Notes: generated by a model not told the origin, from the sequence alone. 36,887 bases of DNA from Bacteroidaceae bacterium (GCA_017428785.1 JAFRQD010000022.1:1-36887); one strand, 5' to 3'. Positions 26,285 to 33,474 are shown, counted from the stretch's first letter. Made by a program: numbers and translations.

Positions 26285-26404
26285 TAGTTAAGTAGTTAAG
26301 TAGTTATCGCTTCGCTAGTAGTTAAGCCGAATGTTTGGGGAGCTGCAATTTAAGCGATTTATGTATTGGCTTAACTACTTAACTACTGTCTACTTAACTA
26401 CTTC
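26285..26404. repeat. opposed octamer arrays forming long inverted repeats
   Basis: The left arm is GTAGTTAA repeated (26285-26309). The right arm is CTTAACTA repeated (26370-26404, one unit 7 long). GTAGTTAAGTAGTTAAG pairs perfectly with CTTAACTACTTAACTAC over 17 bp, and AGTAGTTAAGCC (26317-26328) pairs with GGCTTAACTACT (26368-26379). The structure lies immediately after the HU-like stop codon at 26434. Confidence 0.7.
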
Positions 26405-26433
26405 AGAAACTTCAGTTATTCAGGGTTCGATAT

Positions 26434-26895
26434 TTACTCGAGACCCTGAATCGTATCGGTGTTCTTGATGACCTCGATGGCGTCGGCTGCGAGCTTGCGA
26501 CTGGGTACAAGCTGGAAAGTGGCCTCCCGACGGAGGTTCTTGAAGCTGTCGCTGGGCGTCCAACGGATGTTGACGTTCTTGATGTTGGTAGAAGAGAAGT
26601 CCTCCGTGGTGACTGCGCCTTCGGTGTCAAGTTCTACGTGAAAATCTCCCAGGTCGCCGAGCTTCACCTTGTTGCCGGCAAGCATCTGCTCACGGAGGCA
26701 GGAAACGGCATCGCAGAGAACACCCTTGATGGTTCCCTTGGAGAAGGGCGAATGGTGGTCGGCAATATGCTTGCAGAAAGCGTCGAGGTCGAGGATTTCA
26801 TCCACCTGTGCTGAGCCGTAAGCCTTGGTGTGATTGATGTTTTCCTTCTTGGTGCCGGGCTTGGCACTCATGATAGAGATACTGTACTTAATCAT
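26434..26895 (-). CDS. HU-like DNA-binding protein of the Bacteroidetes type (HU-HIG)
   Basis: The protein has 153 residues. The N-terminus (MIKYSISIMSAKPGTKKE) lacks the usual HU start. It is followed by a helical HU-like region (VDEILDLDAFCKHIADHHSPFSKGTIKGVLCDAVSCLREQMLAGNKVKLGDLGDFHVEL) that fits the HU-like domain common in Bacteroidales (annotated HU-HIG), then a C-terminal segment with FSSTNIKNVNIRWTPSDSFKN. Such proteins are thought to bind DNA, but their roles are mostly unstudied. It stands alone, divergent from the restriction-modification genes, with a terminator and octamer structure downstream. No consensus promoter is obvious upstream. Confidence 0.85.
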   Translation of the reverse strand: MIKYSISIMSAKPGTKKENINHTKAYGSAQVDEILDLDAFCKHIADHHSPFSKGTIKGVLCDAVSCLREQMLAGNKVKLGDLGDFHVELDTEGAVTTEDFSSTNIKNVNIRWTPSDSFKNLRREATFQLVPSRKLAADAIEVIKNTDTIQGLE

Positions 26896-26986
26896 AAATA
26901 ATAAAGTTTAAAGGATTAATAATTAAAATAATAAATGTTTCGCGCGAGGGCAGCGAAGACGTCTCACAGGTAGTCGACAAACCATG

Positions 26987-27014
26987 CACGTGAAGTTGGC
27001 CAAGCTGGCACGTG
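26987..27014. repeat. paired CACGTG sites around TTGGCCAA
   Basis: CACGTG occurs at 26987-26992 and again at 27009-27014, 22 bases apart, flanking the palindrome TTGGCCAA. The spacing equals that of the 22-bp arrays (CGTG to CGTG), so this may be a decayed member or a dyad operator for the HU-like gene. The remainder of 26896-27140 is AT-rich with no gene. Confidence 0.35.
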
Positions 27015-27140
27015 TCAATGACCGTCTTTTGCAGAACCCTCACGCTATTATATACTCGACACCCCCCATTTTGTTAACCCCTAAAGCAAAAAATTTTATA
27101 TAAAAGTTTGTTTTTGTCATCTACTATGCCTTTTTTTTCG

Positions 27141-27148
27141 TATCTTTG
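27141..27148 (+). promoter_or_regulatory. -7 promoter element upstream of the methyltransferase leader
   Basis: TATCTTTG matches TAnnTTTG. A TTTG lies upstream at 27113-27116, with a spacer of 24, longer than the usual 19-21. Transcription would begin near 27153 and give a leader of about 325 bases before the methyltransferase ATG. Confidence 0.55.
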
Positions 27149-27154
27149 CAGTCG

Positions 27155-27190
27155 AAAGGGCATGATATCACCTCAGCGGAGGTGCCCTTT
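27155..27190 (+). promoter_or_regulatory. first leader hairpin
   Basis: AAAGGG (27155-27160) pairs with CCCTTT (27185-27190), and CACCTC (27169-27174) pairs with GAGGTG (27179-27184) around an AGCG loop. An 8-base bulge lies on the left side. It sits at the predicted transcript 5' end. There is no T-run directly after it, so a terminator role is uncertain. Confidence 0.55.
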
Positions 27191-27224
27191 GAATCTTATT
27201 AAAAACAGCATTCGCTATTATTTC

Positions 27225-27405
27225 GCGTTCAGCCAAAAGCGTAGGAAACTTATTGGGAATAAACGCAACGAGATAATACGTAACAAGGTGACCGTAAAGG
27301 GACATCTTACGCAGTCTTATTAATGGGAATGCATTCACATAGGTGTGATGCATACTTTGTAAGACTGCGGAGGTTCCCTTCCTACGCTACCTCTAAGCTG
27401 AACGC
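27225..27405 (+). ncRNA. candidate structured RNA: nested inverted repeats upstream of the methyltransferase
   Basis: Five nested pairings are exact. GCGTTCAGC 27225-27233 pairs with 27397-27405, GCGTAGGAA 27239-27247 with 27379-27387, GGGAA 27255-27259 with 27374-27378, and CGCAGTCTTA 27310-27319 with 27360-27369. ATGCAT-T-CACA 27329-27339 pairs with TGTGATGCAT 27344-27353 around a TAGG loop. Together they give one long rod with a side region of about 50 bases (27260-27309). It could be a cis-regulatory leader, an independent small RNA such as a 6S-like rod, or a MITE-like DNA element. I found no match to tmRNA, RNase P or SRP RNA signatures. Confidence 0.5.
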
Positions 27406-27415
27406 AACAAGGTGC

Positions 27416-27476
27416 ATCACGCCTTTTTGCGTTATGGCGTGATTGATAGTTGGATGCGCTTAACAATTATCAATCA
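27416..27476 (+). promoter_or_regulatory. mutually exclusive hairpins before the methyltransferase start
   Basis: Hairpin F pairs ATCACGCC (27416-27423) with GGCGTGAT (27436-27443). Hairpin G pairs TGATTGATA (27440-27448) with TATCAATCA (27468-27476). They share bases 27440-27443, so only one can form. Hairpin G ends 3 bases before the ATG at 27480 and would hinder ribosome loading. Confidence 0.5.
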
Positions 27477-27479
27477 CTT

Positions 27480-28481
27480 ATGTCCGGAAAAAAAGAGAAA
27501 GCAGGCAGAAACAGGACCTTATCTGTTACTCCAAATGAGAAAACATTTCTTGAACCTTTAATTCATTCACTTGACAAACTGAAGAATGGTTTTGAAAGAG
27601 ATGTAGTTGTAAATGCGGATTTATTGGATTGTTTGGATTATATTCCCAACAATTCATTCGATTTGATCATTATTGATCCCCCTTATAATTTAGATAAAAA
27701 TTTTCATGGGAAAAAGTTCTCTTCCATGAGCAATGTAGATTATGAGGACTACCTGCGTAGTTGGTTCACATCCGTATGCGACAAGTTGAAAAATAATGGT
27801 TCTCTTTATATGTGTGGTGACTGGAAATGTTCTTCAGCAATGCAAAGAGTAATTGAAGAAAAACTAACTATCATCAATAGGATAACATGGCAAAGAGAGA
27901 AAGGTCGTGGAGCATTGAAAAACTGGAAAAACGGGATGGAGGATATTTGGTTTGCCGTAAAAAACCCCAAAGATTACTACTTTGACATTTCGTCAGTAAT
28001 GATGAAGCGAAAAGTTATAGCGCCATATAAAGTCGATGGGAAACCAAAAGACTGGGAAGAAAGTGAAAAAGGCAATTTCAGAATGACATACCCTTCTAAT
28101 TTCTGGGACGATATAAGCATTCCTTTTTGGTCTATGCCCGAAAACACAGATCATCCGACTCAAAAACCCGAAAAGCTATATGCAAAAATTATATTAGCTT
28201 CTTCTAAATCTGGAGATTTTATTTTTGACCCTTTCTTGGGTAGTGGTACTGCAGCAGTTGTTGCACACAAACTTGGCCGAAAGTATTTTGGAGTTGAAAT
28301 TAACCACGAATACTGTTGCTGGGCCATCAAGAGATTAATGAACTCCGATACAGACCCTTCTATTCAAGGATATTTTGATGGTGTATTTTGGGAACGTAAT
28401 ACACTTAACGACCAAAAGAAATCTGTAAAAAAGAGAAACAAGAAAGATGTGCAATTACTTAATTTCGAAGAACTGATATGA
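27480..28481 (+). CDS. beta-class DNA methyltransferase (N6-adenine or N4-cytosine) of a type II system
   Basis: The protein has 333 residues from the ATG at 27480; the open frame extends 10 codons up to a TTG but that stretch is leader hairpin. Motif IV is IIIDPPYNL (DPPYNL at 66-71). After the target-recognition part come motif X (ENTDHPTQKPEKLYAK) and motif I DPFLGSGT (250-257), followed by GRKYFGVEI. This order (IV, recognition region, X, I) marks the beta class, and DPPY favours N6-adenine. The middle (WQREKGRGALKNWKNGMEDIWFAVK) is strongly patterned. The recognition sequence cannot be read. The gene is AT-rich and overlaps the next gene by 4 bases. Confidence 0.92.
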   Translation: MSGKKEKAGRNRTLSVTPNEKTFLEPLIHSLDKLKNGFERDVVVNADLLDCLDYIPNNSFDLIIIDPPYNLDKNFHGKKFSSMSNVDYEDYLRSWFTSVCDKLKNNGSLYMCGDWKCSSAMQRVIEEKLTIINRITWQREKGRGALKNWKNGMEDIWFAVKNPKDYYFDISSVMMKRKVIAPYKVDGKPKDWEESEKGNFRMTYPSNFWDDISIPFWSMPENTDHPTQKPEKLYAKIILASSKSGDFIFDPFLGSGTAAVVAHKLGRKYFGVEINHEYCCWAIKRLMNSDTDPSIQGYFDGVFWERNTLNDQKKSVKKRNKKDVQLLNFEELI

Positions 28482-29647
28482 ATGCAACTTGCAAGGATTT
28501 TGTCCACTTCATTATACAAGAGGCTCCCAAACACAATAAAACGCGTGTAGAAGATGCCGTTTCGTACAAATACAATCTTATAAAAGACAGAAAGGTATAT
28601 CACAATCAATATTTTGCCGTAAGATTCAGCTATTCTAAATCTTCATCCGATTCTTTTTCTAATACAGTTTTATCACTATCTGCTTTGGAGAAATATGACA
28701 AAATTCCATTCTTTGTAGTATTAGTACGTCAATCTGCCGATAATCTTATCATGTTGGCTAACACAACTTTCCTTAAGAAAATAAGTCATAGTTCTCAGGA
28801 GTTAAGTATGACCAACATCAAGGGGAGTTTTAACGGTTCAGATATTATGAGAGACTATGACGGGAGAAGTAATACTGCAAGCAACTTTGATTATCTGTTT
28901 GCTATTCATCAAGGACTTGAGTGGGAAGATAATTTAATGCGCCTTGTTGATGCAACATCAAACATCACACCAACAAGCCAAAAGTTCGTTCCTTCACAAC
29001 TTGAAAAAAATAATATCTTTGAATCAGTTGAGAGAGCCGAAAATTTCATACAATCCGAATACTATCATGTATTGAACGATGATTTAAACGAAAGATGTAA
29101 CAAATGTCGAAACGAGATACTTATTGCGTCCCATATTGAAAACACGAACATACGTGGAAGACTTATTGAAAGTTTGATAACGTCTGACGATAAAGAAAGG
29201 GAAATGATAATAAAGAATCTACAGAATATGGAAAGTGCCCTACCATCATATGACACAAAAAATGGCTTGGGAGATTATCATGTTGAGTATGAAAATGCAG
29301 ATACATACACTGATATTAAGACAAAAGTTATCTATCTAAATTCTAATCCAAAAGCATACAATGTTGATAAATTCTTAAAACAAATGGCTGACTCAAGAAG
29401 CGTTTTCATGTTTTTCTTTATTGGCGTTGATACAAATGATATATTCAGTACACTATTGTGTTCTGTTTACCATGATAAACTTATTAGTAACACAATTCTT
29501 CAGTTTCATTGGGCAGGACGTTCTTCTCGTGGTGTCGCTCAATTCAATGGTTCTGCAATTGATGAAATGTTGAAAAAAGAACACTTTCATAATAATATCA
29601 TCAACACACAAGCAATTAAGTTCTTAGAAAATTTATTAAATCGCTAA
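28478..29647 (+). CDS. probable type II restriction endonuclease
   Basis: The protein has 389 residues and starts with ATG overlapping the methyltransferase stop by 4 bases (ATGA). No family name is certain, but position, codon style and a PD-(D/E)xK-like motif support a restriction enzyme: GDYHVEYENADTYTDIKTK, with D266 and D279-x-K281 as candidate catalytic residues, followed by strand VIYLNSN. There is no signal peptide or membrane helix. Like the methyltransferase, it is much richer in A and T than the flanking genes, which suggests acquisition as a unit. It is followed by a bidirectional terminator. Confidence 0.75.
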   Translation: MNATCKDFVHFIIQEAPKHNKTRVEDAVSYKYNLIKDRKVYHNQYFAVRFSYSKSSSDSFSNTVLSLSALEKYDKIPFFVVLVRQSADNLIMLANTTFLKKISHSSQELSMTNIKGSFNGSDIMRDYDGRSNTASNFDYLFAIHQGLEWEDNLMRLVDATSNITPTSQKFVPSQLEKNNIFESVERAENFIQSEYYHVLNDDLNERCNKCRNEILIASHIENTNIRGRLIESLITSDDKEREMIIKNLQNMESALPSYDTKNGLGDYHVEYENADTYTDIKTKVIYLNSNPKAYNVDKFLKQMADSRSVFMFFFIGVDTNDIFSTLLCSVYHDKLISNTILQFHWAGRSSRGVAQFNGSAIDEMLKKEHFHNNIINTQAIKFLENLLNR

Positions 29648-29689
29648 ACAACAAAAAGGAACAAACCCAACATTCATATTAACAAACAA

Positions 29690-29720
29690 AAGAAAGCCGC
29701 TCATGACGGGCGGCTTTCTT
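29690..29720. terminator. bidirectional intrinsic terminator
   Basis: AAGAAAGCCGC (29690-29700) pairs perfectly with GCGGCTTTCTT (29710-29720), an 11-bp stem with a 9-base loop. A-rich sequence lies to the left and T-rich to the right. It separates the convergent restriction endonuclease and HU/LysM-like genes. Confidence 0.88.
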
Positions 29721-29727
29721 GTTATCT

Positions 29728-30825
29728 TTACTCAATCTTCTCGAGCTCGGGCAGTTTGATTTCCATATCGACGGGGACGTTGTCGGGGTCGGGGAAAGCG
29801 TTGTGCACGATGATGTACGGAGCGAAGTCCTTGTTGCCGTACTCCTCGATGGCGATGCGGGTGATGAACTCGCCGGGCTTCATGATGTGCGTCTTGCGAG
29901 TGCCCACTATCCTGTACTCGCCGCCAGGAACCTGAGCGTACTCAACCTTGGGTGCGGGAGCTTCGACGGGTTTCTTCACTTGAGGCTCAGCAGCAGCTGG
30001 CTCCACGTTTGCTGACTTCTGCGTCAAGGAGCGAGTCGCAAAGAACACTATCACGCAAAGCAGCAAGAGACCCAATGCCCAAGCCCATAAGCGATGGCCC
30101 TTACCATCTCCTGATGGAGAGGAACCTGTAGGCTCTTCCTTTGCGGAAGGTTCAGGAGCAGGTGCTGGTTCAACTTCAGGCTTCGGCTCTTCCTTTACCT
30201 CGGGCTTAACTAGAGGCTCGGGATTAACTGCAGGCTCGGGGATTGGTTCTTTCTTTACCTCGGGCTTAACCTCGGGTTCGGGAACTACTTCCTCCTCTTT
30301 CTGTTCTTCTTTGACCTCTGGCTCTGGTGTTTCAGGCTCAGGTGTTGTCTCAGGCTCAGGCTCGGAAACAGGAGTGAATGCTTGAACAGGCTGTACTGCA
30401 ACTTCAGGCTCTTTATCATCTGCTTCAGATTCTTTCTCTAGAGAGGGTTGGGAAGTCTGAGTCGCTTCTTGAGGCACCCATTCCATCTCCTCGATGCTCG
30501 TCCCTTCGTTGATGACAGTAGTTTGGAAGTCTGCGAAAGGCTTGTTGATGAGGTCCTTGAGGGCAGTCTCGGGAATGAAGGAGAGTTTCGAATGTCCGGG
30601 TATCACGATGCGTTCGCCTGTATTGACATTGACGCTCTCTCGGTCGAGCACCTCAATCAGCTTGAACGTGCCCAAGCCCTTTATCTTGACAAGCTTGTCG
30701 ATGGTGACGTTTTGAACGATGGAATCGAAGAATTCTTTCAGGAAAGCCTCGGCATCCTTCTGCGAAATGGCATGTTTCTGAGCCAGCGTTTTGGCAAGCT
30801 GGGGAAGGGTTATCTTGTTAGCCAT
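29728..30825 (-). CDS. membrane-anchored HU-domain protein with C-terminal LysM-like domain
   Basis: The protein has 365 residues. Residues 1-95 are an HU/IHF-type DNA-binding domain (TLPQLAKTLAQKHAISQKDAEAFLKEFF, VKIKGLGTFKLIEV, the beta-arm NVNTGERIVIPGHSKLSF). Residues about 130-240 are a Pro/Glu/Lys-rich linker. One membrane helix follows (RLWAWALGLLLLCVIVFFATR, 245-265), then a basic/Pro/Ala linker and a C-terminal domain at about 300-360 with LysM-like pattern (YRIVGTRKTHIMKPGEFITRIAIEEYGNKDFAPYIIVHNAF, NVPVDMEIKLP). The layout implies DNA binding in the cytoplasm and peptidoglycan binding in the periplasm; that link is inference. It follows a second HU gene by 7 bases. Confidence 0.85.
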   Translation of the reverse strand: MANKITLPQLAKTLAQKHAISQKDAEAFLKEFFDSIVQNVTIDKLVKIKGLGTFKLIEVLDRESVNVNTGERIVIPGHSKLSFIPETALKDLINKPFADFQTTVINEGTSIEEMEWVPQEATQTSQPSLEKESEADDKEPEVAVQPVQAFTPVSEPEPETTPEPETPEPEVKEEQKEEEVVPEPEVKPEVKKEPIPEPAVNPEPLVKPEVKEEPKPEVEPAPAPEPSAKEEPTGSSPSGDGKGHRLWAWALGLLLLCVIVFFATRSLTQKSANVEPAAAEPQVKKPVEAPAPKVEYAQVPGGEYRIVGTRKTHIMKPGEFITRIAIEEYGNKDFAPYIIVHNAFPDPDNVPVDMEIKLPELEKIE

Positions 30826-30832
30826 AATACTC

Positions 30833-31108
30833 TTATTTCTTAACTCTTAATTTCAAGGATGTGTTGGGTTTGAAGTTCACCGTCATCTTTGGCGGCACAA
30901 GCATTTTCTGCTTGGTTGTTGGATTGACGAGGACACGCTCCAGCTTCTTCTTCACCTCAAAAGTGCCGAAGCCAGGAACGAAGATGGAGTTCTCTTCCAG
31001 CAGCTCGCCTATGATGGCAGAGACAGTAGCACTTGCCAACGAAGCGGCTTCCTTACTGCTCAACTTGGTTCGGCTGGCCAAGTCGGTTATAAATTCTTTG
31101 TTGTTCAT
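30833..31108 (-). CDS. HU family DNA-binding protein
   Basis: The protein has 91 residues, the normal size for HU/IHF. It has the dimerisation helices (MNNKEFITDLASRTKLSSKEAASLASATVSAIIGELLEENS), the turn FVPGFGTFEVKKK and the beta-arm RVLVNPTTKQKMLVPPKMTVNFKPN. It bends or wraps DNA as a dimer. The C-terminal codons (LRVKK) and the stop lie in a TTAAGAGTTAAG-type word repeat that continues into the next gene's leader. Start ATG at 31108, 18 bases after the rimO stop, preceded by an octamer array. Confidence 0.93.
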   Translation of the reverse strand: MNNKEFITDLASRTKLSSKEAASLASATVSAIIGELLEENSIFVPGFGTFEVKKKLERVLVNPTTKQKMLVPPKMTVNFKPNTSLKLRVKK

Positions 31109-31109
31109 A

Positions 31110-31138
31110 TTTAGTCGTTTAGTTGTTTAGTCGTTTAG
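31110..31138. repeat. octamer array at the rimO-HU junction
   Basis: TTTAGTCG, TTTAGTTG, TTTAGTCG, TTTAG on the plus strand. It covers the last codons and stop of rimO (stop at 31127-31129) and reaches to 2 bases from the HU start codon. The period is 8 rather than 7. Confidence 0.75.
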
Positions 31139-32476
31139 GATTGCAAAAAGGTCGAATTCATCGGCACTTTCTATCTTCGCTTGCACGAACATTCCCGGCT
31201 TGAGGTTGGGCGATTCGACTTTCTTGATGAGCACCTCAGGGTCAACTTCCGGGGAATCGAACTCCGTTCTGCCAATGAGATAGCCACCTTCCTCGCGGTC
31301 GATGATGACTTTCATCGTTTGCCCTACCTTGTGGGCTTGAACCTCTTCACTTATCTGTTGCTGGACGCGCATCAACTTGCTGAGACGCACCTGCTTCACT
31401 TCTTCCGGGACATCGTCCTTGTAATGCTCTGCGGCATAAGTTCCCTCTTCTTCACTATAGGCAAAGGCACCCATTCGCTCGAACTTCGCCCACTTCACGA
31501 AGTCGATGAGTTCCTGAAAGTCCTCATCTGTCTCGCCGGGGAAGCCCACCATGAGTGTCGTGCGAAGATGAATGCCGGGCACTTCCCTGCGGATTTTCTC
31601 GATGAAATCGTAGGTTTCTTGCTTCGTGATGTGTCGACGCATAGCCGAAAGCTGACTGTCGGAGATGTGTTGAAGAGCAATATCAAGGTACCTGCAGACG
31701 TTCTTGTGACGCTTCATCACCTCCAAGAGTTCCCAAGGGAAATGGGCAGGATAACCGTAGTGAAGCCTTATCCACTCCACACCAGGCACCTCAGCAATGC
31801 GGTCGATGAGTTCTGCTATCATCTGCTTGCCGTAGATGTCTGTCCCGTAGCCCGTCAACTCCTGCGCGATGACCTGAAACTCCTTGACTCCCTTTGCCAC
31901 CAAACCTTCCACTTCAGCCACGATTTCTTCGATGGAATGGGACTTTTGTTTGCCTGTGATGATAGGAATGGCACAATAAGCACAATGCCGATTGCAGCCC
32001 TCACTTATCTTTAGGTAGGCATAGTGCGAGGGCGTTGTGAGGTGCCTTTCATTGGAGGCGTCCTTGTGATAAGTGCCATTCAGGTCGGTGATGATTTGCT
32101 CCCAATCGAACTTGCCGTAGAACTTATCTACTTCGGGCAGTTCCTGCTGAAGTTCCTCGAAGTAACGCTGCGAGAGGCAGCCCATCACGATGAGTTGCTT
32201 GATCTTGCCTTGTTCCTTGCGCTGCGCAAGTTCGAGTATCATGTTGATGCTTTCCTCCTTCGCATCGCCGATGAAACCGCAGGTGTTGACGATAGCAATC
32301 TCCCCCTCGGGTTCCTCTGCATCGTGCGTCACCTTGAAGCCGTTCAGTTCCAACTGACGGATGAGCTTCTCGCTGTCAACAAGGTTCTTGCTGCAACCGA
32401 GGGTGATAATATCAACAGAGGTCCCCTCTAACTCCCCCTTTATGGGGAGAACCTTTGGCGGAAGCAGATTCTTCAT
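31127..32476 (-). CDS. rimO: ribosomal protein S12 methylthiotransferase RimO
   Basis: The protein has 449 residues. RimO is a radical-SAM enzyme that methylthiolates the conserved aspartate of ribosomal protein S12. The N-terminal MTTase domain has the three cluster cysteines C28 (TLGCSKNLVDSE), C66 (VNTCGFI) and C100 (VMGC). The radical-SAM motif CNRHCAYC is at 161-168, and a TRAM domain ends the protein. The first about 19 residues (MKNLLPPKVLPIKGELEGT) are an extra piece encoded by a heptamer array plus a GC-rich repeat. The conserved protein starts at VDIITLGC, and no alternative start lies between. It follows ftsY by 16 bases. Confidence 0.95.
   Translation of the reverse strand: MKNLLPPKVLPIKGELEGTSVDIITLGCSKNLVDSEKLIRQLELNGFKVTHDAEEPEGEIAIVNTCGFIGDAKEESINMILELAQRKEQGKIKQLIVMGCLSQRYFEELQQELPEVDKFYGKFDWEQIITDLNGTYHKDASNERHLTTPSHYAYLKISEGCNRHCAYCAIPIITGKQKSHSIEEIVAEVEGLVAKGVKEFQVIAQELTGYGTDIYGKQMIAELIDRIAEVPGVEWIRLHYGYPAHFPWELLEVMKRHKNVCRYLDIALQHISDSQLSAMRRHITKQETYDFIEKIRREVPGIHLRTTLMVGFPGETDEDFQELIDFVKWAKFERMGAFAYSEEEGTYAAEHYKDDVPEEVKQVRLSKLMRVQQQISEEVQAHKVGQTMKVIIDREEGGYLIGRTEFDSPEVDPEVLIKKVESPNLKPGMFVQAKIESADEFDLFAILND
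32419..32455. repeat. GC-rich palindromic element, copy f (translated in rimO)
   Basis: On the minus strand: GGTTCTCCCCATAAAGGGGG then AGTTAGAGGGGACC. It nearly equals copy a at 12103-12135. It lies in frame near the 5' end of rimO and encodes residues about 9-19 (VLPIKGELEGT). Confidence 0.75.
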
Positions 32477-32502
32477 TCTTCACTCTTCATTCTTAATTCT
32501 TG
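32468..32502. repeat. heptamer array at the ftsY-rimO junction
   Basis: Five 7-mers: ATTCTTC, ATTCTTC, ACTCTTC, ATTCTTA, ATTCTTG. The array covers the ftsY stop codon (32493) and the rimO start codon (32474-32476). Confidence 0.75.
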
Positions 32503-33446
32503 AATAAGGAGTCAACAAACTCTCTACGATTGAATGGCTGCAAGTCTTCTGCCCGCTCGCCTAAACCGATGTAGCGGACAGGTATCTTGAACTGGTCGCT
32601 GATGCCGATGACTACACCGCCCTTGGCACTTCCGTCAAGCTTCGTGATGGCCATACTTGTGACCTCCGTCGCAGAAGTGAATTGCTTGGCTTGCTCGAAG
32701 GCATTCTGGCCGGTACTGCCATCGAGGACGAGCATCACATCGTGCGGCGCATCGGGCATGAGCTTCTGCATCACGCGCTTTATCTTCGAAAGCTCGTCCA
32801 TGAGGCCTTTCTTGTTGTGCAGACGACCCGCAGTATCGATGAGGACGACATCTGCGTTGTTGGCTATTGCGCTGTTCAACGTATCGAAAGCCACGCTGGC
32901 TGGGTCGCTGCCCATCTTCTGCTTCACGACAGGCACCCCTACCCTTTCAGCCCAGATACATATCTGCTCGACAGCAGCGGCGCGGAACGTATCAGCAGCA
33001 CCAAGCACGACCTTCAAGCCAGCCTCCTTGAACTGATAGGCGAGCTTGCCGATAGTTGTGGTCTTGCCAACGCCGTTCACGCCCACAACAAGGATGACAT
33101 ACGGACGCTTGTCGGCAGGAATCTGGAAGCCTTCGGTATCGTCTGTGTTGTTTTCCGTGAGCAATTGTGCGATTTCATCGCGAAGAATGTTGTTCAGCTC
33201 GCCGGTGGTGACGTACTTGTCTCGAGCCACTCGTTCCTCGATTCGCTTGATGATGTTGAGGGTCGTCTCAACCCCCACATCGCTTGTCACGAGGACTTCC
33301 TCGAGGTTGTCGAGCACCTCGTCATCAACCTTCGACTTGCCTGCAACGGCACGCGTCAGTTTGCCGAAGAAACTTTCCTTCGTCTTCTCAAGCCCCTGGT
33401 CGAGCGTTTCCTTCTTCTCTTTGCTAAAGAAATTAAAGAATCCCAT
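32493..33446 (-). CDS. ftsY: signal recognition particle receptor FtsY
   Basis: This 317-residue protein has the N and G domains of FtsY without a long acidic A domain, as usual in Bacteroidetes. N domain about 20-95 (TRAVAGKSKVDDEVLDNLEEVLVTSDVG). The GTPase part has G1 GVNGVGKTTT (122-131), the DTFRAAAVEQ insertion-box region, G3 DTAGRLHNKKGLM, G4 TKLDGSAKGG and the closing GLGERAEDLQPF. It receives the SRP-ribosome complex at the inner membrane. Own promoter at 33475-33507; probable first gene of ftsY-rimO-HU-HU/LysM. Confidence 0.97.
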   Translation of the reverse strand: MGFFNFFSKEKKETLDQGLEKTKESFFGKLTRAVAGKSKVDDEVLDNLEEVLVTSDVGVETTLNIIKRIEERVARDKYVTTGELNNILRDEIAQLLTENNTDDTEGFQIPADKRPYVILVVGVNGVGKTTTIGKLAYQFKEAGLKVVLGAADTFRAAAVEQICIWAERVGVPVVKQKMGSDPASVAFDTLNSAIANNADVVLIDTAGRLHNKKGLMDELSKIKRVMQKLMPDAPHDVMLVLDGSTGQNAFEQAKQFTSATEVTSMAITKLDGSAKGGVVIGISDQFKIPVRYIGLGERAEDLQPFNRREFVDSLFKN

Positions 33447-33474
33447 ATCTTCCTTTGCTTAGTTATTTCGCGTG

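Noticed and set aside
25977-26291. 104-codon plus-strand open frame between moxR and the HU-like gene
   Set aside because: It runs straight through the intrinsic terminator hairpin, has no motif and lacks a promoter.
27278-27296. Fragment of a 16S rRNA gene
   Set aside because: The match is limited to about 20 bases. The neighbouring 16S sequence (GAAGGTGCGGCTGG) is absent, so no rRNA gene is present.
27168-27353. Small minus-strand protein inside the leader
   Set aside because: The 61-codon frame comes from nested palindromes and has no family resemblance or initiation signal.
27153-27479. Retron msr-msd or OMEGA-type guide RNA
   Set aside because: There is no reverse transcriptase or TnpB/IscB gene nearby, and the neighbours are a methyltransferase and probable nuclease.
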